Shown here one piece after another: positions 57,284-64,000 of a stretch of 64,000 nt of DNA. Position 1 is the first letter of the stretch; each line of letters begins with the position of its first letter. This DNA is from Stenomitos rutilans HA7619-LM2. GTDB taxonomy: Bacteria > Cyanobacteriota > Cyanobacteriia > Leptolyngbyales > Leptolyngbyaceae. The stretch covers positions 186,001-250,000 of the forward strand of contig JAHHIE010000003.1 in the NCBI GenBank assembly GCA_019358945.1. The letters run 5' to 3'. The notes beneath the pieces are model-generated. The model was not told the DNA's origin. It saw only the letters and a program-made list of their open reading frames with translations, and made no database searches. Both the position numbers and the translations under genes were made by a program.

Positions 57284-57420
57284 ATTTATTGAGTCAGTAG
57301 AAGTGCGGAAACCTCAGTAAAAACCGCACTAGGACAAAGTTTCTATGAATTTACTAGTGCTATGTTTATTCAAGATTTAATACCGGGAACGCTAATAGTG
57401 CGAGCGTGGAAGGTAAAGCA

Positions 57421-59886
57421 ATGTCAGACAATTCTAGTATTTTTGATAACAGTACATCAACACAGCGATTAATCACCGCTACAACTAGCGCGCAAACGTT
57501 TTCTAATAGTCAATCAGATACAAGCTACTCACTTGACTCACTTGACACACAAGATTTCTTTCGCCTTCGCCTTAGTCAACGTAGCAGTGTTGTCCTGACG
57601 CTGACCTCTCAAAACGCCAACGCCGATATTGCAATTCTTGATGCGGGTGGCACGTTACAGCAGTCCAGCAACGGTGGGACTTTAGCAGACGCATTTACAA
57701 CAGATTCGCTCAATGCGGGTGATTACTACATCCGCGTGTCTCTGGCCGACTCTAGCACCAGCACAAACTATACGCTGAAGGTGAAATCTACGCCTGCTGC
57801 CCGTGCAGACTTGCTCTGGCGTAATGCTAGCAGTGGTCAAAATGCTGGCTGGCTCATGAATGGCAATAGTCTGGTGGGTACCTTTAATGTCAATTCCGTA
57901 GGTGACCCCAACTGGAAACTTCAAGGCTCAGGTGACTTCAACGGTGATGACATCTCTGATTACATCTGGCGTAACAGTGCTACTGGGGAAAATGCTATCT
58001 GGCTGATGAACGCGGATAACACATTGCGCTCTGGCGCTTTTACCACCGGAGTCGGTGACTCCAACTGGAAAATCGCCGGTACTGGTGACTTTGATGGTGA
58101 TGGCCAAACTGATTTGGTCTGGCGCAACTATACGACGGGTGCGAATGCTGCCTGGTATATGAACGGTACAACCCTCAAAAGCTCGGCTTTTTTCCCTACC
58201 GTCACTGACTTAAACTCGCGGATAAATGGCGTTGGCGATTTCAATGGCGATGGGAAGCCAGATCTAGTCTGGCGTAACTATAGAACTGGTCAGAACACGA
58301 TTTGGCTGATGGACGGTCTCTCTCTCTCTTCAGCCGCTTCATTCTTATCCATTGGGGATCTTAACTGGAATATTGTTGGCGTTGGCGATGCGAATGGTGA
58401 TGGTAAGCAAGACATTTTCTGGCGCAACTATGGAGGGGGTGACAATGTAGCTTGGGTGATGAATGGTACGACCTATTCGACAGGGCTGTCGTTGCTAGCA
58501 ATCAGTGATGCAAATTGGCGAGTTGGCGCGATCATCACAGGGCAGGCACCTAACGTTTTAGCTGGCAGCAGTATGGGAGCAGCCTTTAATATCGGCACTC
58601 TTAACAACACTGGAAGCTACGACGATAGCATTGGTGGAGCGGCGCTTCCAAATGGTTACTATAAATTTAACCTCACAACTTCCAGTGTCCTGAACCTCTC
58701 ACTCACAGGGTTGGGAAGCAACACAAATGCAGATTTGCAGGTAATCCAAGACAAAGATGGCAACGGTGTGCTTAGTAGCCAGTCAGAAATCATTGCATCT
58801 TCAGCAAATCTGAGCAATGCAGATGAATTGATTTCTAACCTTTCGTTAACGTCTGGCACGTACTTTATTCGTGTCTTGTCGTCTTCTACCCAAAAGTCTG
58901 CTTATACGCTGAGTCTGAGTGCAGCATCTGCCCAAAAAGTTGACCTGCTGCCAAACCCGTCCAGCACGTTTACCATCACAAAAACGAACGGGCAAGCCTT
59001 GCCTTCAACGGTAAGCTTGGATAGTACCAGTAGCAACTACCTTTCTGCGGTAAGGGTCAACTACTCTATCCGCAATGACAGCACGTCTGTCATCACGCCA
59101 TCTGTGTTCAAGGTCTCGTTCTATTTATCACGCGATAACACGATTACCGCAAGTGACTTGCTTTTAGGCACGATCGATCCAAATACTGGAAACAGCGATA
59201 AAGATGTTTTCATCACTAGTTTGGCACCGGGTCAAAACTATACACAGCAACAAACGCTAAGTCTTCTGGCACAAAGTGATTCATGGTGGGGTGGTGACCA
59301 AACTTACTACATTGGGATGATCATTGATTCGGGCAATCAGGTCAGCGAATCAAATGAATCAAACAATACGGCAAGTGCTGGCATCGTGATCCGCGATACT
59401 CTACAACCAGATTTGCTGGGCGGCGGTTTAGTCATCAACCAGACCTCAACGACTCCAGGTCAAGCGATTACATTCACCGGCAGCATTAAAAATATTGGCA
59501 ATAAGGTGGCAGGTTCGACGCGTGCACTGGTTAAGTTCTACTTCTCTAATGATGACGTGTTGGATGGGAGTGACACGGTGATTGCGACTGCCAGCATCGC
59601 ACCCCTTGCAGCACAAAGTAGTGTCTCGTTCAACAGCACTGTCGGACTGACTGGAGGTACGCTACCCGCAGCCTATTTTACAACGACCACGATTTATGTG
59701 CCTGATTCTACTTGGTCTGGTTGGAAGGGGAACGGACGGTACTATCTCTGTATGTATGTTGACTTCTTTGATGCCGCGACAGAGGGCTACTCTAAGGAAA
59801 ACAACCTGAATTATGGTCGGAGCATTGGTCAATACACCGACTATGACTTTATCGATGTAACGGGTGCTCCAAATAATGCTGTTTAG
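57421..59886 (+). CDS. Large FG-GAP/VCBS and CARDB surface protein
   Basis: An 821-residue protein. Residues 35-125 form a beta-sandwich like pre-peptidase C-terminal (PPC) domains (ADIAILDAGGTLQQSSNGGT). Then about five FG-GAP/VCBS-type repeats (for example DFNGDGKPDLVWRNYRTGQN), each with a calcium-binding DxNGDG loop and a Trp. A second PPC-like domain follows (PNGYYKFNLTTSSVLNLSL), then two CARDB adhesion-like modules (SVLKVSFYLSRDNT-type; GNQVSESNESNNTASAGIVI). No classical signal peptide; calcium-binding repeats fit type I secretion, and a HlyD adaptor is encoded convergently. ATG 57421 has GGAAGG upstream. Confidence 0.82.
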   Translation: MSDNSSIFDNSTSTQRLITATTSAQTFSNSQSDTSYSLDSLDTQDFFRLRLSQRSSVVLTLTSQNANADIAILDAGGTLQQSSNGGTLADAFTTDSLNAGDYYIRVSLADSSTSTNYTLKVKSTPAARADLLWRNASSGQNAGWLMNGNSLVGTFNVNSVGDPNWKLQGSGDFNGDDISDYIWRNSATGENAIWLMNADNTLRSGAFTTGVGDSNWKIAGTGDFDGDGQTDLVWRNYTTGANAAWYMNGTTLKSSAFFPTVTDLNSRINGVGDFNGDGKPDLVWRNYRTGQNTIWLMDGLSLSSAASFLSIGDLNWNIVGVGDANGDGKQDIFWRNYGGGDNVAWVMNGTTYSTGLSLLAISDANWRVGAIITGQAPNVLAGSSMGAAFNIGTLNNTGSYDDSIGGAALPNGYYKFNLTTSSVLNLSLTGLGSNTNADLQVIQDKDGNGVLSSQSEIIASSANLSNADELISNLSLTSGTYFIRVLSSSTQKSAYTLSLSAASAQKVDLLPNPSSTFTITKTNGQALPSTVSLDSTSSNYLSAVRVNYSIRNDSTSVITPSVFKVSFYLSRDNTITASDLLLGTIDPNTGNSDKDVFITSLAPGQNYTQQQTLSLLAQSDSWWGGDQTYYIGMIIDSGNQVSESNESNNTASAGIVIRDTLQPDLLGGGLVINQTSTTPGQAITFTGSIKNIGNKVAGSTRALVKFYFSNDDVLDGSDTVIATASIAPLAAQSSVSFNSTVGLTGGTLPAAYFTTTTIYVPDSTWSGWKGNGRYYLCMYVDFFDAATEGYSKENNLNYGRSIGQYTDYDFIDVTGAPNNAV

Positions 59887-59923
59887 GTGCCCGTGAGCTG
59901 GATTCAGATCAAACGCTAGAAGC

Positions 59924-59954
59924 AAAGGGGGCGCTCAAATCGAGCGCTCCCTTT
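59924..59954. terminator. Bidirectional intrinsic terminator
   Basis: A 13-bp stem (59924-59936 with 59942-59954, one G-U pair) with a 5-nt loop AAATC. AAAGGG and CCCTTT flank the GC-rich core, so both strands carry U-rich tails. It separates the FG-GAP gene from the convergent HlyD gene. Confidence 0.75.
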
Positions 59955-60028
59955 AAGGTTGTTTTGACATGCCAGTAGTCGCTCTGTCTCTAAAGAGGAC
60001 TGCAAGCGATTACTTATTACACCAGCGT

Positions 60029-61399
60029 TTAGCGTACTGAAAAGGCTTCGCTGAAGCGGCGAGTGATGGGTTCAATCAGGAAGTCCAGGATTGATTTCTT
60101 CCGGGTGACGATTTCGGCGGTTGCTGCCATACCGGGTGTGAAGTCAACGGTCTGTCCACGAACCTCGATCGCCCGTTTGTTTAATTGAATGCGCGTAGGA
60201 AAGACAAGACCCACATCTTTCTCGACGATCGCATTAGGGCTGACTTTAATCACTTCGCCTTCGACGATGCCAAATTCCTGGTAGGGAAAGGTCGCTAGCT
60301 TCACTTTTACTGGCATGTGTTCATGGATGAAGCCAATATCGCGGTTGAGAATTTTGACTTCTAACACCACGTTTTCATCTTTTGGAAGAATGGATAGGAG
60401 TTCTTCACCAGACTGTACCGGGCCTTTCGTTGCCTTAACGTTGTACACCGTGCCATCAAACGGAGCCATGATGGTTTCACGTTCCCGCTGTTTTTGAGCT
60501 TGGGCTAGTTGCCCGTCGATCGAAGCTTGCTCTTCTTTACGTTTGGTGAACTGCGTAAGAATATCGTTTTGCCGCTGTGAGTTCAGCCCCGTTGCGGTAT
60601 TTTGGGCAGAAGCATACGCTTCTTCTGCCTGACGAATGCGGTCTTGCTGCGCTGTTAGCTCTTTCTCAAGAGACACAACCTTGTCTTTGGCTTGTGTGAC
60701 TTCATCCAGTGATCGAATGTAGTCAAGTTGGGGAACGGCACCGCTGCCTTTCAATGAACTTAGTGCCTGTTCACGGGTTTGGGCATTTTTAAGGCCATCT
60801 CTAGCGTTCACTAAGTTAGCTTGCAACCGCGATAGGGTTGATAGTGCTTCACTACGGATTGCCAGTTGGCGCTGTGCCTCGCCTATAGCAGCGGCTTTCT
60901 TTTGGTCAAATTCACTCAGACGGGCTTTCAACAGTTGGTCTTGCACCTGGGTGCCCGTGCTAGCGTTGCCAGTTCGTTCTGCCTGTAGGCGCGCAAGGTC
61001 TTCACGAATTAATTTGGACGACTCCGTTAGGCGATCGACTTCAGCTTGTGGCAGCGCGGCATCCATGTTAATTAGGATTTGCCCTTTGCGAATGGGGTCG
61101 CCTTCTTTGATGTTGATTTGCTGAATATTACCAACGGCCCCTGCTCGAATGGGACGCACTTCAGTGAAGGGAATCAGTTGCCCCTGGGCGATCGCGACCT
61201 CATCAATCTTACTCAAATGTGCCCAGGCGATGGTGCCAAAGACGAGTGCACTGATGCCGCCTGCCAGTAGCCGCGTGTAAAGCGGAGGCAGTTCTTGTAC
61301 GGCTTTGCCTAGCTCGTAAGAGAGCGATTCTTGGGGGGCGGCGAGCTGCTGCTTAATCTGTCTAGACTGGGCAGGCGTGGAAGAGATGGAGACTTTCAT
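60029..61399 (-). CDS. HlyD family periplasmic adaptor (membrane fusion) protein
   Basis: A 456-residue type I secretion adaptor. An N-terminal cytoplasmic tail and one membrane helix (LLAGGISALVFGTIAWAHL) lead to a barrel-sandwich half (EVRPIRAGAVGNIQQINIKE), a long coiled coil (about 130-330) and the second half (TIMAPFDGTVYNVKATKGPV). The C-terminal domain has FGIVEGEVIKVSPNAIVE. It would bridge an inner-membrane ABC transporter to an outer-membrane channel. No ABC (HlyB) gene is inside the window. The convergent FG-GAP protein is a plausible cargo. Confidence 0.9.
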   Translation of the reverse strand: MKVSISSTPAQSRQIKQQLAAPQESLSYELGKAVQELPPLYTRLLAGGISALVFGTIAWAHLSKIDEVAIAQGQLIPFTEVRPIRAGAVGNIQQINIKEGDPIRKGQILINMDAALPQAEVDRLTESSKLIREDLARLQAERTGNASTGTQVQDQLLKARLSEFDQKKAAAIGEAQRQLAIRSEALSTLSRLQANLVNARDGLKNAQTREQALSSLKGSGAVPQLDYIRSLDEVTQAKDKVVSLEKELTAQQDRIRQAEEAYASAQNTATGLNSQRQNDILTQFTKRKEEQASIDGQLAQAQKQRERETIMAPFDGTVYNVKATKGPVQSGEELLSILPKDENVVLEVKILNRDIGFIHEHMPVKVKLATFPYQEFGIVEGEVIKVSPNAIVEKDVGLVFPTRIQLNKRAIEVRGQTVDFTPGMAATAEIVTRKKSILDFLIEPITRRFSEAFSVR

Positions 61400-61619
61400 C
61401 GAGGGTAATGCCTCTGCTCAAAGCAAACGTGCAAGTGGTAACAGCATGGATGCGTGATCGATGCTCTGTTTAAGGTGCCTTTTTGCTCAGCGAATTCTGC
61501 CTGATGTAACAAAAACGTAACACTTCTTCAAAACTTTCAAGCTAAAAAAAGAGCACGATCACGAACAAGATCACACACTAGAAGTCTAGCGATGCGTTCA
61601 CACTCTTAATCTACTTGCC

Positions 61620-61922
61620 GTGTTTCAACTTTTGCAGCCATTTGTCCACGCTTTGCAGCCATTACTGGTGCCAATTTGCTTTCTCTCTGCATGGGCGGTT
61701 GTTGGGCTTCTGGGCTGGAGTCTCTGGGCCGCTACGCGCGATACGATCGCTCGGAGTCAACAAATGCATCGGATTCCGTGCGCTGGCTGCCAGTTCTTTA
61801 CCAGTGACTATCATCTTAAATGTACGGTGCGTCCTTCGGCAGCGTTGACTGAAGAGGCCATTAGCTGTCCAGACTATGCGCCGTTGATGAATGCGTATAC
61901 TTCTAACCGCTCATACGACTGA
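61620..61922 (+). CDS. Small membrane protein with CxxC motif, cyanobacterial
   Basis: A 100-residue protein starting at GTG 61620. It has one or two hydrophobic helices (LLVPICFLSAWAVVGLLGWS) and then HRIPCAGCQFFTSDYHLKCT, with a CxxC and a third Cys before VRPSAALTEEAISCPDY. The four cysteines may bind metal or form disulfides. I know this as a conserved cyanobacterial arrangement without a named function. Divergent from the HlyD gene. Confidence 0.7.
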   Translation: MFQLLQPFVHALQPLLVPICFLSAWAVVGLLGWSLWAATRDTIARSQQMHRIPCAGCQFFTSDYHLKCTVRPSAALTEEAISCPDYAPLMNAYTSNRSYD

Positions 61923-61957
61923 CCCGGATGACCTTTAGAAAAAGGCTTAAATTGCAT

Positions 61958-62017
61958 AAGAAATAACCGCAGAGGCGCAAAGAACACAGAGTGCTTTAAC
62001 CGCCGGGTCTCGACGGT
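61958..62017. repeat. Dispersed repeat, copy 2
   Basis: It matches 14034-14098 on the opposite strand, from AAGAAATAACCGCAGAGG to GGGTCTCGACGGT, with small differences. The cores (CCGCAGAGGCGCAAAGAA) are identical or nearly so. Confidence 0.65.
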
Positions 62018-62169
62018 CGTTCAAGTGTCGTACAACTGATTATGGACGCGATCGTGAATTAACGTGGCAGCGTTTCCCCAAGGTAAACGAGGGATGGCAT
62101 GGTAAACGAGATGCCTTGCAATGATAAGGGTCTAATAGAAACAAGCAGGGACAGAAGGAGGTTCGAGCG

Positions 62170-62547
62170 GTGTTGATTCAAAAGCTAAGCACCTGTCCAG
62201 AGTTTGTGGCGGGGGATGGAACGCTGCTGCGTGAACTGCTGCATCCCGACAAGCAGTCGATCGCAGTGCAGTATAGTCTGGCTCATGCCATTGTTCCCGT
62301 TGGGCAAACGTCGTTCCCTCATTCGCTTACCACGTCTGAGGTTTACTACATTCTCAGTGGGCAGGGAGAAATGTACATTGATGACGAATATCAGAAGGTG
62401 GAATCGGGAGATGCGATTTACATTCCACCCCGTGCCAAGCAATTTATTCGCAATAGCGGCACAGAACCATTGGTATTCATCTGTCTTGTTGACCCTGCAT
62501 GGCGTCAAGCAGATGAAACGGTATATGCCGACGACAGCCGCCCTTAG
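62170..62547 (+). CDS. Cupin domain protein
   Basis: A 125-residue single-domain cupin. The motifs are PHSLTTSEVYYILSGQGEMY, with the first His/Glu set, and PPRAKQFIRNSGTEPLVFIC with the second. GTG 62170 is preceded by GGAGG at a good distance (about 8-13 nt). The last 4 bases overlap the stop of the convergent gene on the other strand. The metal-dependent activity is unknown. Confidence 0.82.
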   Translation: MLIQKLSTCPEFVAGDGTLLRELLHPDKQSIAVQYSLAHAIVPVGQTSFPHSLTTSEVYYILSGQGEMYIDDEYQKVESGDAIYIPPRAKQFIRNSGTEPLVFICLVDPAWRQADETVYADDSRP

Positions 62548-62858
62548 TCGGGGTTGGCGTCTGGAAGCCGATTGTTTGGAATCTGCTCGGCTTCGGGACA
62601 ATCATCAGAAACCGCAGGCTCAACGTTGCCTTTGGGCACAGCCGCTAATTTCTGAGTCACCGCGCCGATGCTCTCCAAACGAACCATTTCTTCCCAAGAG
62701 CAGGTTTCGTCTTCTTCTTCAGTTTCGTAGCGCAGGGTCACTAAGTCTCCTTCGATATCGAGGATGCGTGCCCGCTCAATCCACCGTTGCTGGTCCCGCA
62801 AGAAGATCCAGACTTCGCGACCGTCGCAACACAGTTGATAAATCTTGCGGTGTAACAT
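62544..62858 (-). CDS. Conserved hypothetical protein, cyanobacterial
   Basis: A 104-residue soluble protein. The first 70 residues (IYQLCCDGREVWIFLRDQQR, ERARILDIEGDLVTLRYETE, CSWEEMVRLESIGAVTQKL) look like a small beta-barrel (SH3- or Tudor-like), ending with a variable Asp/Glu/Asn/Pro tail. ATG 62858 is preceded by AGGAG at about 8 nt, so the start is secure. It is known to me only as a conserved cyanobacterial protein without a name. Confidence 0.7.
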   Translation of the reverse strand: MLHRKIYQLCCDGREVWIFLRDQQRWIERARILDIEGDLVTLRYETEEEDETCSWEEMVRLESIGAVTQKLAAVPKGNVEPAVSDDCPEAEQIPNNRLPDANPD

Positions 62859-63578
62859 GTTGCTTCTCCTGAGCAGTAAGTTTCATCAAAGGCTTTATGC
62901 AGGGTTCCTATGGTAGGTATTGCTGCTAAGACCATCGTTGAGGCTGTGATGCATAACGCTCCCAAAGTAGTGTAAGAACATTCGATCGAGATACCGCTAC
63001 TTCTCCCCAAGAGGTAGCAAACAGTGGCTCACTGACGCTAGATTGCAGCCTCCATTTCTGCAGCCTAAACAGAATGCATCAACCTCATGTAAGTGGTGAG
63101 AAAGGGTTTCGAGTTGCCTTTGAAGAAAAGAAATAGCTGATAGGGACATTATTTAGTGAAACGTTAACAACTTCGGGGAGGTCTGCATCGGATGAGGACG
63201 TGAGCACAGACACTCACACGGAAGAAGAGGATAGGGTTTGAAACAGTGTAGACAGACGGGTATCGACCATTCATCGACGTCTATAGATCCAGCCATCGTG
63301 CCTACATTCTCCCTAACTAAACGTGCAACGGGCTTGTCTAACTTTAGGTCTCTTTCTAACTTTCTCTTCCTAACTTTTAGGTCTCTTAAGTATCGGATTG
63401 TACCAACTATTCTAGCCATTGTTAAGCAGGATGAGGCTGATTGATGACTGATTCGATACAAAAGGCTGTATCTGTGGGCGATCGCGCAAGGAAAATTTAT
63501 TTTTGGGGTATAGGGCCGATCGACGCACAGCGGTGTGACTTCGCTAGAGTAAAGCTTGAGCGCTACAGGGAGAGTCGT
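62859..63578. other. Region without a secure gene
   Basis: About 720 bp. A minus-strand frame (63153-63590) is open but its sequence is rich in basic residues arising from a direct repeat (AACTTTCTCTTCCTAACTTT near 63356-63375), and it lacks a ribosome-binding site. A rightward frame at 63238-63444 is equally weak. Otherwise leader sequence for the creatininase gene. Confidence 0.45.
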
Positions 63579-64000
63579 ATGCTGCTGCATTTAAGTACGT
63601 GGCTTGAAGTTGAAGATTATCTGGAACGGTCAAAAGGCATCATTTTACCGATCGGTTCGACAGAGCAACATGGCCCTACCGGGTTGATTGGCACCGATGC
63701 TATTTGCGCAGAGGCGATCGCGCGGGGCGTTGGCGAGGTGACTCAAGCGCTCGTCGCACCAACCATCAATGTGGGCATGGCGCTACACCATACGGCGTTT
63801 CCAGGCAGTATGAGCCTTCGCCCCAGCACGCTGATTTTGCTCATTCGAGACTACATAACCTCCCTGGCGCGCGCGGGCTTTACGCGCTTTTTTTTCATTA
63901 ACGGGCATGGGGGCAATGTGGCGACGCTTAAAGCGGCCTTTGCTGAGGTCTATGCCACGCTCGTGGATTTGAACGTACCAATGGCTGAACAGGTGCAGTG
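63579..64000 (+). CDS. Creatininase-family amidohydrolase, 5' part
   Basis: The gene runs off the right edge; 140 codons are visible. Typical motifs are ILPIGSTEQHGPTGLIGTDA, with the metal-binding Glu, His and Asp, GMALHHTAFPGSMSLRPST and FFFINGHGGNVATLK. ATG 63579 has GGGAG about 7 nt upstream. Family members hydrolyse creatinine or related cyclic amides; in cyanobacteria the substrate is usually unknown. Confidence 0.9.
   Translation, partial: MLLHLSTWLEVEDYLERSKGIILPIGSTEQHGPTGLIGTDAICAEAIARGVGEVTQALVAPTINVGMALHHTAFPGSMSLRPSTLILLIRDYITSLARAGFTRFFFINGHGGNVATLKAAFAEVYATLVDLNVPMAEQVQ

Larger units (their letters stand above)
56904..57420. other. Leader region of the FG-GAP gene with a possible small ORF
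   Basis: About 500 bp. A 35-codon frame (57137-57244) with GGAG upstream and a palindrome at 57263-57283 lie here; the rest is AT-rich and has no evident gene. It probably holds the promoter for the FG-GAP gene. Confidence 0.45.

Noticed and set aside
63153-63590. A 145-residue frame on the minus strand
   Set aside because: Basic, repetitive sequence arising from direct repeats, no ribosome-binding site and no family. It overlaps the leader of the creatininase gene, so I treat it as non-coding.

Overview
The window looks like a chromosome segment of a filamentous or Leptolyngbya-like cyanobacterium. Three things point there: very dense HIP1 octamers (GCGATCGC), a petN gene for the cytochrome b6f complex, and many cyanobacteria-typical families (iron-uptake porin with SLH domain, Npun_F5749-type flavoprotein, GH57/DUF3536 hydrolase, multi-PAS kinases, GAF-GAF-PAS cyclase). 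Heptanucleotide STRR repeats and AGGAGTCAGGAG-type dispersed repeats are also common. I see no rRNA, tRNA, CRISPR array, prophage or insertion sequence. Genus and species cannot be fixed from the sequence alone.

Layout. 1-8.2 kb: the end of an alpha-oxoamine synthase gene, an unknown cytoplasmic protein, a short NB-ARC STAND ATPase divergent from an NfeD-like/small membrane protein pair, a one-span membrane protein, a GNAT-like protein and a ClpP-like protease with a signal peptide. 8.3-14 kb (all minus): hybrid histidine kinase, XdhC-type factor, GNAT acetyltransferase, nucleotidyltransferase and metallophosphoesterase. 14.2-19.0 kb: a xanthine-dehydrogenase-type molybdoenzyme (FeS/FAD subunit and Mo subunit) with an antitoxin-like gene and an SMI1/KNR4 gene lodged between the subunits. 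19.0-19.8 kb: a frameshifted HNH nuclease and its antitoxin-like partner. 20-28 kb: a VWA surface protein, bioA, a DUF2064 glycosyltransferase, a PPOX flavoprotein and an iron-uptake porin. 28-31 kb: a secreted protein, an atypical SDR, a membrane protein, and petN with a small membrane partner.

31.3-34.6 kb (minus): a compact locus with a protealysin-like M4 protease, its emfourin-type inhibitor, and two related beta-rich proteins. Two mutually exclusive 10-bp hairpins lie over the start of one of them. I regard this as the best candidate for an undescribed system. 35.4-43.3 kb: membrane proteins, a CyaB1-like adenylyl cyclase with two GAF domains and a PAS domain, and a four-PAS/GAF histidine kinase. 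43.5-51 kb: an EcsC-like protein, an oligopeptide-type binding lipoprotein, a Ca2+/H+ antiporter and a GH57 hydrolase. 51.4-56.9 kb: a transport and modification cluster with DMT exporter, desaturase, unknown protein and ABC ATPase on the minus strand, and a divergent ABC permease, GATase and cupin. 57.4-61.4 kb: a large FG-GAP/CARDB protein facing a HlyD adaptor. 61.6-64 kb: small conserved proteins, a cupin and the start of a creatininase-family gene.

Functional links. XdhC (10 kb) is the usual maturation partner of the molybdoenzyme at 14-19 kb. The partial oxoamine synthase at the left edge and bioA could both belong to biotin synthesis, but the first is too incomplete to assign. Signalling genes are frequent: two hybrid or multidomain kinases, a cAMP-type cyclase and a STAND ATPase. 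Where an ATG with a better ribosome-binding site lay inside a longer frame opening at TTG or GTG, I moved the start and said so.
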